64,000 bases of DNA, taken from the NCBI GenBank assembly GCA_013141065.1, contig JABFRR010000009.1:1-64000 (forward strand), read 5' to 3'. The notes under the pieces were generated by a model, which saw nothing but the letters and a program-made list of their open reading frames with translations, had not been told where the DNA came from and searched no databases. Both the position numbers and the translations under genes were made by a program. Positions 1-7,775 of this stretch are shown one piece after another. This stretch comes from Bacteriovoracaceae bacterium. Lineage in GTDB: Bacteria > Bdellovibrionota > Bacteriovoracia > Bacteriovoracales > Bacteriovoracaceae. The first letter of the stretch is position 1. The number at the start of each line of letters is the position of its first letter.

Positions 1-723
1 TAGGTTTTGACTGAGTTCACGTTGAGAGAGATCTTGCATGAATAGTCCTCAAATTTCTTGTGCCAAAAGCTGATAATCTATTTCAAGATTTAATTGAATT
101 TTTGGAACGATAATTTTATTCACGTTTTTCTCATTTTTGAATCTCACATCAGTTCGTTTTAAGAAATTATAGCCTTTGTTGCTATTTCAGGAATTAATTA
201 AACGAATTTAGCGACAATATTATCTAAGGCTTGTCCAAAAACCAAGCTCTCAATAAAATATTTTAATGAATGAAAAAATTCCATTAGAACATCTTTAAGA
301 AAGCAAGCAGTTCTAAAAAATATTTTCCCTTTCCTCTAAAAAGAGTAAAAGTTTAGCTGCTTTTGCCCGCCAAACCTCGCACTTGGTAGTGACTCACTTA
401 ATTTCACTCTCTAGAAGTTTTTATTCTGTGAACTACTCCATTACCTTAAACAGAATTTCGCCTCAGCTCATTCATTCATCTTTTTGGGCCTCATTATAAA
501 ATGTGCCATGATAATGTTGGATTTAAAAAGAAGGCGTGCCAGTCAAATAATGGTCATCGTTTATCATTAACGTGACATGAGAATATTGGGCCTCATCCTT
601 CATCCCTAATTCACCCGAAACAAATCCTATATTTAATTTAACAATCGCTTTCCTGTCATAATGAATAAGAAAGGGAACTGTCTCCTAATTCACTTCCATG
701 TGAAATCAAGTGAACGAGATTCT
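1..723. other. Non-coding region downstream of the IS110 transposase
   Basis: This stretch holds no convincing full gene. On the minus strand at the extreme left edge an ATG at 39 is preceded by a well-spaced GAGGA, and 13 codons run off the window, so a gene may start there. An open minus-strand frame from about 197 ends with a TGA at 51-49 that overlaps that GAGGA; it has no ATG and may be the end of a short or degraded reading frame. The phrase GGGCCTCAT occurs twice (about 486 and 587), and short inverted repeats lie near 690-715. The region follows the transposase on the transposase strand, where IS1111-type elements keep their structured RNA. I see no tRNA or CRISPR here. Confidence 0.4.
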
Positions 724-1770
724 TTAGCGTTTTTTCTGTCCGACAAGTAATCGTAGTCGTTTTCTTTCCTTTAAATACTCCTCGTAATCGTCGTTGTATG
801 TATCGTTGTTTTTTAATAAATTTAATGTCAGTGAAGCAATTTTTCTTGCAAGTGCTACCTTTGCATCTTTAGCAGAAGTTCCTTTCGCTCGAAGTGCATC
901 GTGATAATCTCGCAATGTTGTTTCAGTTCTCATTGCTGATTCGGCCGCACCAATAAAAATATCTCGCAGCTCTCTGCGGCCATGAACTCTTTTGTTTCCA
1001 TAAATTTTTCCACCTGATTCTTGAATGTGACGAACTAACATGCAGTAGCCCCAGAACTGATGTTTATTTTTAAAGCGCTCTGGTTGGCATACAATCGCCG
1101 TAATAATATTGGACCTGACAATACTTATTCCTGGTATCGTCATCAGATTCCTAATTGGGCGATATTTTTTTTGATTATTTTTAAACCAGTCTAGATACTT
1201 TATTTTTTCGTTTTCTAAAAATTCAATTTGATGAAATAAATTTTCTGAAACAAATCGAGCTGAATCGTTTTTAAATTCTGAACATCGCTCTTTATTTTTG
1301 TAGAAGTTATTTTCATCTGTCTTGAGCCCATTAGCTCTAAAGACAGATTTTAATCGATTTTTAAATCTAACTATTTCTTGAACGATATCTAGATAGCCAC
1401 TCACTGAAGTTCTAAGTTGTGCCCAATGGGAATCGTCATGAAAAACTTCTCTTAAATGACCACATCGAAGTTCATTTGCGAGATGAATTGCATCTCTGAA
1501 ATCTGTTTTTGCACCAGGTTTTTTTGCAACAAAAGTTGGATTGCAAACTAATAAGCGATCTACTTTTTCTCTGAGTATTAAATACAACCATTGCGAAATA
1601 GTTGACTCTTCGAGTGTGAGAATTCGCTCGCCATTTATTGATTCTAGAACATGCCAAAGGTTCTTTTCAGAGGTGTCGACAGTTTTTCTGAGAACACATT
1701 CACCAATTTCGTTCAAAACGGCAAAAGTTGATGTTGATGAATGGGCGTCAAGGCCGATAAAATACTTCAT
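724..1770 (-). CDS. IS110-family transposase (DEDD)
   Basis: Transposase of the IS110/IS1111 family, whose members move through a RuvC-like DEDD catalytic domain and, where studied, a bridge RNA encoded by the element. The N-terminal domain shows GLDAH (D8), LEES (E54) and TDFRDA (D90, D93). The C-terminal Tnp_20-type part has the PGI segment and a QESGG motif followed by a conserved LR and AA region. I chose the ATG at 1770 (348 aa) because AAGGAG sits 8 bases upstream. A GTG at 1779 would overlap that ribosome site. The gene is intact. Only about 90 bp separate its start from the divergent nitroreductase-like gene, while more than 700 bp of non-coding DNA follow it. Element ends could not be fixed by eye. 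Confidence 0.9.
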   Translation of the reverse strand: MKYFIGLDAHSSTSTFAVLNEIGECVLRKTVDTSEKNLWHVLESINGERILTLEESTISQWLYLILREKVDRLLVCNPTFVAKKPGAKTDFRDAIHLANELRCGHLREVFHDDSHWAQLRTSVSGYLDIVQEIVRFKNRLKSVFRANGLKTDENNFYKNKERCSEFKNDSARFVSENLFHQIEFLENEKIKYLDWFKNNQKKYRPIRNLMTIPGISIVRSNIITAIVCQPERFKNKHQFWGYCMLVRHIQESGGKIYGNKRVHGRRELRDIFIGAAESAMRTETTLRDYHDALRAKGTSAKDAKVALARKIASLTLNLLKNNDTYNDDYEEYLKERKRLRLLVGQKKR

Positions 1771-1861
1771 AAGCAGCACTCCTTGTGATCAAAATGTTGT
1801 AGTACATACAAACATTTTAATATCCACGCGCTTAATTGCTGGCACGCTAGGTTTTGCCTAG

Positions 1862-2959
1862 ATGAGGCCCAAGTGGATTACGCCCAAAGGCGGTGCTGCT
1901 TTCTTACCTTGTCAAATTAAATCAATCTTAGAAAAGGCAGTTTTTTCACCTAGTGGTGATAATTGTCAACCTTGGGTGTTTAAATGGGACGGTGATGTTC
2001 TTCATATTTATAATGATGAATCACGTTCTCGCCACCCTCTTGATCCTCATGGAATAACTTCAATTGTAACATTGGGTTGTGTTATCGAAAGTATTACAAT
2101 AGCTGCCACTGATTACAATTTGAAAACAAACTATACATTGAATCATCAACTTCCCGCCACAACGGAAAGTTGGGCGGAGATAAGATTTTTAAAAGAAGAA
2201 ATTGTTCCCGATGAACTTTCACAATATATTTTAAAAAGAACCACTGACAGAAGGTCCTATCATGGGGGCAAATCACCAATTAATATAATTGATGACATTA
2301 ATTCTCAACGAAATGAAGGTAATAAAGCACGTCTGCATATAGCTTCAAGTTTTAGCGACGAACTTGTCAGATATATTGTCGATTCAGAAGGGCTTTTGGT
2401 TGATCACTCCAATGCACTCGTAGAAGTCTTAAAATGGGTTCGTGTTTCTATTAAATCTGCAAGGAATACAGGTGACGGAATGTCATGGCGAAACATGCAA
2501 GTCAAATACTGGGAGTACCCACTAATTATCCTTTTTAAGAATTTTCCATGGACAATAAATTTATTTCGACCATTGTTTAAATCTCAATTGAGAATTCGGG
2601 CGAAAAAACAATTACTTTCATCGGCAGCGCTTATTTGTGTCTCTATTCCGAAAAATGGAAATTCAATAGAAAATGCAGTTGAAGCTGGAAGATTGATGAT
2701 GCGCGCGTGGCTTTCAATGACAAAAATCGGTTACGGATCTCAGCCCTTAACGTTCTCATCAATGCCCATTTTATATAAATATCAAAATGTGTTGGATGAT
2801 TTCTTTAAAAGAAAAATCGAACACATTACGAAAGGTGAAGATATTTTACAATCGGCTTTTTCTCTTTCGGAAGAGCGTTTGCCAATATGGGTAATAAGAA
2901 CAGGATTTTCTACAGAGCTTCCAGAAAATGAGAGAACATTTAGAAGACATCTAACTTAA
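1862..2959 (+). CDS. Nitroreductase-like protein, probably 5' truncated
   Basis: The N-terminal part (residues about 18-40) contains SPSGDNCQPW, the FMN/substrate-site signature of nitroreductase-fold proteins, especially the large family found alone or fused to ThiF-type domains. A TTDRRSY segment near residue 125 and an AGRLMMRAWLSMTKIGYGSQP segment near 275 are also typical. The usual product is an FMN-dependent oxidoreductase, but the substrate is unknown. The ATG comes directly after an in-frame TAG, has no ribosome site, and the family motif starts almost at once. The original N-terminus may therefore have been lost when the neighbouring IS110 element arrived. The gene converges on the Hpt-receiver gene with 6 bp between stops. 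Whether this remnant is expressed is doubtful. Confidence 0.6.
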   Translation: MRPKWITPKGGAAFLPCQIKSILEKAVFSPSGDNCQPWVFKWDGDVLHIYNDESRSRHPLDPHGITSIVTLGCVIESITIAATDYNLKTNYTLNHQLPATTESWAEIRFLKEEIVPDELSQYILKRTTDRRSYHGGKSPINIIDDINSQRNEGNKARLHIASSFSDELVRYIVDSEGLLVDHSNALVEVLKWVRVSIKSARNTGDGMSWRNMQVKYWEYPLIILFKNFPWTINLFRPLFKSQLRIRAKKQLLSSAALICVSIPKNGNSIENAVEAGRLMMRAWLSMTKIGYGSQPLTFSSMPILYKYQNVLDDFFKRKIEHITKGEDILQSAFSLSEERLPIWVIRTGFSTELPENERTFRRHLT

Positions 2960-2965
2960 GATCGC

Positions 2966-3871
2966 TCAAGATTTATGAATCAACTTTTTTTGCAGATGCA
3001 AAATGTTCTTAAGTTCATCTTTTAGTGAAAGACGAATATTCTCTTTAGACGTATCTTTTAGATAAATATCCAATTCATTATATTGATAAAGAATGTAGTT
3101 TATTGATTTTTGTAAGAGTGCATTGACTTGGGATTGTGCAAATACTCTTTCTACTTCAGGTTTAATTAACTCTTCTTTGATTGGCTTTTCAATAAACCCC
3201 CTTACATCTTGACTTAAGAGATCAAAGATTTTTTCAGTGGTTAATTTTTCAGAGATAGCGATAAAGGGAATATTAGAATTCAATTCTCTTACTTTTTTTA
3301 AGATCTCATTGTCTTTCATTTCTGCTATAATGAGGTCAGGATTTTCTATTTTTAGAGCAATCAATAATTCAGACAAACTTAAGAAAGTTTTGGCATTGAA
3401 TCCTTCTTCGTTAATAAGTTTAATTAAAGTTTCACTAATATTTTTATCATTGTCGATGATAAAAATGAGGCCACGATTATTTGGCTTACTAAGCTTGTTA
3501 TTACTTGTTTGAGCTGTAGAATTAATAAAATCAAAATCGGTAAGCGAAGCATGGTTAAAATCAACACTTTCTCCATTTAATTTTTTTAATGCAATTTCAA
3601 CTCCTTTTAAAAAATAATCTATCTGAGCTTTAGTAATAACTCCTTTATTTTTTTGAGATTCAAAAAGGGATTCAAGTTTTTGTATATGCAGATGAAGGTC
3701 CATGAAGCCGAACATACCTGTAGAACCTTTTAATGAGTGAAATGATTTTAAAATTAGGTTAAATTGTGTTAGAAAATCTTCACCTTTATTGAGATTTAAA
3801 AAACAATTTTTTATGTTTTCAAGTTTTTTAACGGCCTCTTTTTTAAATTCATCAATCATTTCATGATTCAT
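2966..3871 (-). CDS. Hpt-receiver phosphorelay protein with Glu at the phosphorylation site
   Basis: Two-domain signalling protein of 301 aa. Residues 1-100 form a histidine phosphotransfer domain with the FHSLKG motif, His45 being the expected phosphate carrier. Residues about 134-240 form a CheY-like receiver: acidic pocket D140 and D142, switch Ser207 in IAIS, and Lys229 in EKP. At the strand where the phosphoacceptor Asp normally sits the sequence reads LIIAEM, so Glu184 replaces Asp. This could fix the receiver in an active-like or non-phosphorylated state. The gene lies 12 bp downstream of the HD-domain gene on the same strand, so the pair is probably one operon. An output DNA-binding domain is absent. 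Confidence 0.8.
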   Translation of the reverse strand: MNHEMIDEFKKEAVKKLENIKNCFLNLNKGEDFLTQFNLILKSFHSLKGSTGMFGFMDLHLHIQKLESLFESQKNKGVITKAQIDYFLKGVEIALKKLNGESVDFNHASLTDFDFINSTAQTSNNKLSKPNNRGLIFIIDNDKNISETLIKLINEEGFNAKTFLSLSELLIALKIENPDLIIAEMKDNEILKKVRELNSNIPFIAISEKLTTEKIFDLLSQDVRGFIEKPIKEELIKPEVERVFAQSQVNALLQKSINYILYQYNELDIYLKDTSKENIRLSLKDELKNILHLQKKLIHKS

Positions 3872-3883
3872 AAGAATATCCCA

Positions 3884-5245
3884 TTAAGTGAAGCTAATAT
3901 TTTTTTTAAGTATTTCTAAAAATTCTTGATAAGGTTTGGCATTAAGAATTTCAATTGTCGACTGAAGAGCCTGATCTTGTTTATCCGGATTATAAAGTGC
4001 TCGAGCGAGTTCGATTGCGTAAGTATGAGCAGTGATAAATAGGCAGCACATTGGAGAAAGTTGGCTCGCAAGTCTATGATGAGCTAGGCTTTTTTCACCA
4101 AGGCCTTCATGGTGATGGTTAATTATTGTTATGATATCACTTGGTACGTGATCATTTTTCTGAAGTTTTGAAACTAAGCTTTGAGTATGAAATGTGTGAT
4201 TTTCACCAGGTTTTGAAGCAGCGTTTGTTGCTATTTCACTTGGATATAGGAACTCAATTTGAGGATTGGAACTATCAAATAATTCGAGGTCATGAAGCAT
4301 AGAGGCTAAAGAAAGATTTTTTCTCATTTGCTTATTGGCCCATGGAACTTTGATGGCAATTAACTGACAAAAAATAGCTGTTAAGTGACAATGCTTTCCG
4401 ATCAGCGATTCATTTGAATTCATGAAGAGTAATAATAATTCTCTTAGTCCCTTTTGCTTTGCGGAGTCTTCAAAAAGACTGTCAATGTTTTCTTGTAGAG
4501 AATCAATTACGAATTCTGATATGCCTAAGCTTGACGATAAGGTTAAAACAGAATCTGAGATTTTTAATGCTGTAGTAGGATTATGAGAATCATTCTTTTG
4601 GCCGATAAATAATTCCATGAAAAGGACTTTTTGAAATCCTCCATAATCATTGGAGAGTACGAAAAAATTTTCACCTGATTTCTTTTGATATTTTGTTATG
4701 ACTTCTTGTAAAGCGGATTCATTATTACGAGTGAGGATTTTAATGTATTTTTCTTCCGATAATTTGAGATAGATATCACAAGGGTTTTGTGTCAAGGTTA
4801 AAAGCATGGAGCTGTCGACTTGGTAATATACTTTCTTGATATCACTTTGAAATGTTTTAAAATCATGAATAGAGGATGAAATATTTATGAGACTAAATTC
4901 ATCACCGTTTAAAAAGATCACGCAATCAGAAAACTCCCGTGCCAAATTAACAAAAGCTAGCTCTTTTGAAATTTCACTAGTTGTCCAAATTAAAAACTTT
5001 GATTTAAGGATATGACTTTTATGTTTATTGAAAAATTCGATGAGTGCTTGATCTTGTTCTTCGTCAAAAAAAGAGTCAACTCGAACAAAAAAAGAGCAAT
5101 TGTTAATTTCGTTGGGTGAAATTTTGTTAGTTAAGTCAGGGAAAATTTCCACACGGTACAAATCATTGGCAATTCTTTGAAGTAGAGTGCCTTCTAGTTG
5201 GTTTGTATTAATACAAATTAATTTTTCCGTTGGATCTAAGTTCAT
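3884..5245 (-). CDS. HD-domain signalling protein (degenerate HD-GYP-like)
   Basis: Protein of 453 aa. The C-terminal third resembles HD/HD-GYP phosphohydrolases: MLHDLELF carries the HD pair, NHTFHTQSL follows, then IINHHHEGLG. Where HD-GYP proteins have the GYP loop this one reads GLGEKSL, so the GYP signature is missing and cyclic-di-GMP hydrolysis is not assured. The N-terminal 130 residues look like a degenerate receiver-type alpha/beta domain, followed by a region of unknown family (about 140-230). The ATG at 5245 has AAAGG about 13 bases upstream. Its downstream partner is an Hpt-receiver protein, which suggests phosphorelay-controlled signalling. It faces away from the FecR-domain gene across a 180-bp intergenic region. 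Confidence 0.6.
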   Translation of the reverse strand: MNLDPTEKLICINTNQLEGTLLQRIANDLYRVEIFPDLTNKISPNEINNCSFFVRVDSFFDEEQDQALIEFFNKHKSHILKSKFLIWTTSEISKELAFVNLAREFSDCVIFLNGDEFSLINISSSIHDFKTFQSDIKKVYYQVDSSMLLTLTQNPCDIYLKLSEEKYIKILTRNNESALQEVITKYQKKSGENFFVLSNDYGGFQKVLFMELFIGQKNDSHNPTTALKISDSVLTLSSSLGISEFVIDSLQENIDSLFEDSAKQKGLRELLLLFMNSNESLIGKHCHLTAIFCQLIAIKVPWANKQMRKNLSLASMLHDLELFDSSNPQIEFLYPSEIATNAASKPGENHTFHTQSLVSKLQKNDHVPSDIITIINHHHEGLGEKSLAHHRLASQLSPMCCLFITAHTYAIELARALYNPDKQDQALQSTIEILNAKPYQEFLEILKKNISFT

Positions 5246-5389
5246 TTGTCAGTCTTAGCCTTTCTATAGTTTTTTATAGTGTCGGAATTTTTAATAGATA
5301 TAGTTAAAAGAAATAGTTGATCAGTTTATCAAGGGAAAAAATCACCTAAATGGGAAAAATAAAGAATGTCTGTTAATGTTTAATCTTTA

Positions 5390-5401
5390 TAACTATAGTT
5401 A
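5390..5401. promoter_or_regulatory. 12-bp palindrome upstream of the FecR-domain gene
   Basis: TAACTATAGTTA is a perfect palindrome lying 24 bp before the FecR-domain start, in the 180-bp space between that gene and the divergent HD-domain gene. A related half (ATATAGTTAAAAG) lies further left near 5299-5311. It could be an operator, but no regulator is identified. Confidence 0.25.
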
Positions 5402-5425
5402 AAGTTTGAAAGGCTGGAATTTAAA

Positions 5426-6616
5426 ATGAAATTTCTTATTTGTACAGTATTGTTAGTTTTATCTTTTAATATTTTTGCAGATACTGAAAAAAGTGTTTGC
5501 ACGGTATCTAAAATACGAGGTGAGGCTAAGGCAAAATTGCCCGATGGTAAGATTGTGGTACTAGAAAAAAATTTAAGTTTACCAGAAGGATCAATTATAA
5601 AAACGAGTGATAAAAGTTTTGTTAAATTAGTTTTTATCGATGATTCAACTATGTCAGTTGGGGTCAATTCAATAGTCAAAATCACGTCATTTCCAAGAGA
5701 CAATGCAGGCATACTGACTTTGATTCGCGGTCAGATTAGGTCTCAAGTAACAAAAGACTATATGGAGATGGAAGACAAAAATAAAAGTAAGTTATTTATT
5801 CGAACACGATCGGCAGCTATGGGAATACGAGGTACAGATTTTCAAGTCAACTTTGAAGATGCGAGTGAAGAGACAACGCTCGTCACCTATGAAGGCAGAG
5901 TTGCGATGAATAAACTTGATCAGGATCAAAGAGAGAGAGTGCTTAATCAAGATGACCTAGATCGCGTACTTGAACGTAAAGAGCGGATAATAGTCAATCG
6001 AGGTGAAATCTCGAATATTAACCGCGAAACTAGAAGAATGGAAAGACCGGTTAGGTTGGATATTAAGATGATTGAGTCTTTAAAATCGTCAGAAGTTCCA
6101 CGAGAAAAAATCATCGAACGAAAGATGGTTCAAAAAGAAGAAATGAAAAATTCGGAAAAAGTAGATAATTTAGATGCAAAAGAAGTACGTAGCGGTGTAA
6201 CTCCAGACAAGCGCGAAGGTAAACTTGAAGACAAGCGTGAAGACAAGCGCGAAGGTAAACTTGAAGACAAGCGTGAAGACAAGCGCGAAGACAAGCGTGA
6301 AGACAAGCGTGAAGACAAGCGTGAAGACAAGCGTGAAGACAAGCGTGAAGACAAGCGCGAAGAAAAGCGTGAAGAAAAACGCGAAGAAAAGCGTGAAGAC
6401 AAGCGCGAAGAAAAGCGTGAAGACAAGCGTGAAGAAAAGCGCGAAGAAAAGCGCGAAGAAAAGCGCGAAGAAAAGCGCGAAGAAAAGCGCGAAGAAAAGC
6501 GTGAAGAAAAAAGAGCCGAGATGAAAGAAAAGCGAAAGAACGATAGAAGAGAGATGAAAGAAGAAGAACGTCGAGAAATAAGACGCGATCAAAATCCAAT
6601 TGAAATAAAAAAATAG
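5426..6616 (+). CDS. Secreted FecR-domain protein with charged tandem-repeat tail
   Basis: The first 18 residues form a signal peptide ending LSFNIFA. Residues about 25-165 match the FecR domain (PF04773-type): a GEAKAKLPDG segment, LPEGSIIKTSDKSFVKL, and RTRSAAMGIRGTDFQV, which is the conserved VRGT-like core. Such domains act as periplasmic sensors or surface-anchoring modules. From about residue 261 to 361 the chain is an almost pure tetrapeptide repeat, EDKR or EEKR, preceded by EGKLEDKR variants. This would form a very long charged helix. The 12-bp DNA repeat keeps every frame open, so the other open frames across it are not genes. It ends 10 bp from the convergent MFS gene. Confidence 0.8.
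   Translation: MKFLICTVLLVLSFNIFADTEKSVCTVSKIRGEAKAKLPDGKIVVLEKNLSLPEGSIIKTSDKSFVKLVFIDDSTMSVGVNSIVKITSFPRDNAGILTLIRGQIRSQVTKDYMEMEDKNKSKLFIRTRSAAMGIRGTDFQVNFEDASEETTLVTYEGRVAMNKLDQDQRERVLNQDDLDRVLERKERIIVNRGEISNINRETRRMERPVRLDIKMIESLKSSEVPREKIIERKMVQKEEMKNSEKVDNLDAKEVRSGVTPDKREGKLEDKREDKREGKLEDKREDKREDKREDKREDKREDKREDKREDKREEKREEKREEKREDKREEKREDKREEKREEKREEKREEKREEKREEKREEKRAEMKEKRKNDRREMKEEERREIRRDQNPIEIKK
6208..6510 (+). repeat. Tandem 12-bp coding repeat (EDKR/EEKR)
   Basis: About 25 near-identical 12-bp units of the form GAAGACAAGCGT or GAAGAAAAGCGC lie head to tail inside the FecR-domain gene. The first part alternates with a GAAGGTAAACTT unit. The right half is mostly the EEKR form and the left half mostly the EDKR form, which suggests stepwise expansion. 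Copy-number changes would preserve the frame. Confidence 0.9.
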
Positions 6617-6626
6617 AAATTAAATT

Positions 6627-7775
6627 TTATTTTTTTTTGAAAAAATATGGATAACTTAGGGCCATTGCAAGCGAAAATGCTAAAAATATTAATGCATAGT
6701 AAAACGCAATATTGATTCCGTAAATGTCTGTCATTTTTCCAATAAACAAATGCATAAAAGCAAGCATGAATGAATCAACTGCCATAATCATCGAAACTGC
6801 TGAATCCAAGTCTTCCGGGAACTCATTGGAGATTAACGAAATAGTCAACGGGAAAAATGGAGAGATACAGAAACCTGCAAGTACCAGAAAAAAAGGATGA
6901 ATCATTAAGCCACAAGTAATCATGGACGCGGTAGTGATTAAAGAAATTGCAAGTTGAGTTGTGAGCGCTAGTCTTAATTTCAATGCCGTAAAAAGAAGCC
7001 GACTTAAGAGTAAGGCAATAAAAAAGTAAGTGACATAGAGACTTGATTGTTCAAGATCAAAGCCCCAAACTCGTCTCATGAAAAGAGCTAATCTCGAAGA
7101 CATCATAACTTCAGCAGAAACTGCAAAACTTAACATCAAAGCTAAATAGATCTGCGGCTTTGAATGAATAAAGTTAAGTCCTTTAATTACCGGAGTCCTT
7201 TTTTCAGGCTCAAGGTGATGGGCCTTGTGACTTGAATGAAGTGAGTACAGAAAAAGTGAAAAGGGAGCTAGGGCGATCGCTGCAAAAATATATCGCCAAT
7301 TTTGAAAATAATAATTCATACCCGCAACGAGCAAGGGGGCTATTAAACTCGCCACACCATACATAGAATGGAGTCCTGAGAGTAGTTGTTGTTTTTTAGA
7401 CTCAGGTGAGCCTAGTGGGACGAGAATGTTGGGAATGAGACCGATCACTCCAGAGCTGATTCCAAAGAAAAAACTAAAAATTAAAAAGACTATAAATGTA
7501 GGTGAAAGTGCAAGGCCAATTAACGAGCAAGTCATCAGCAGACTTGCCATCTGTAAAATAAGTTTTCGATTTATACGATAAAGTAAAAATCTGGAAAAAC
7601 GACTGGCAAAAAATCCAGAGATAGATCCAAGGGCAAACATCCAAGAGCCTTCTGAGTCCGTTACTTTAAAATCATTTAAAATATCAAGAAATAAAGGTCC
7701 ACGAATATTATCTGTGATTCCGAAAACAAAGAGGCTTAGGTAGGATAAAAGAATAAGAGGCCAAATTATTTTCAT
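6627..7775 (-). CDS. MFS transporter
   Basis: Integral membrane protein of 382 aa with about 12 hydrophobic helices, matching a compact major facilitator superfamily carrier. A first loop GSISGFFASRFSRFLLYRINRK fits the G-x-x-x-D/R-x-x-G-R-R-type motif between helices 2 and 3, and the second half begins after a charged central loop near residue 190 (HKAHHLEPEKR). The substrate cannot be read from the sequence. Its ATG overlaps the copA stop in an ATGA junction, so it is co-translated with copA and may belong to the same copper-linked operon (copZ, copA, MFS). It could export or import a metal complex or an unrelated solute. Confidence 0.75.
   Translation of the reverse strand: MKIIWPLILLSYLSLFVFGITDNIRGPLFLDILNDFKVTDSEGSWMFALGSISGFFASRFSRFLLYRINRKLILQMASLLMTCSLIGLALSPTFIVFLIFSFFFGISSGVIGLIPNILVPLGSPESKKQQLLSGLHSMYGVASLIAPLLVAGMNYYFQNWRYIFAAIALAPFSLFLYSLHSSHKAHHLEPEKRTPVIKGLNFIHSKPQIYLALMLSFAVSAEVMMSSRLALFMRRVWGFDLEQSSLYVTYFFIALLLSRLLFTALKLRLALTTQLAISLITTASMITCGLMIHPFFLVLAGFCISPFFPLTISLISNEFPEDLDSAVSMIMAVDSFMLAFMHLFIGKMTDIYGINIAFYYALIFLAFSLAMALSYPYFFKKK

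Noticed and set aside
1541..1861. Plus-strand open frame antisense to the IS110 transposase
   Set aside because: It overlaps a complete transposase with catalytic residues, has no start signal, and its protein matches nothing recognisable.
6111..6599. Long open frames on both strands across the FecR repeat (for example poly LHAF or KTSV proteins)
   Set aside because: They are shadows of the 12-bp tandem repeat, whose length is a multiple of three and which leaves every frame open. None has a ribosome site.
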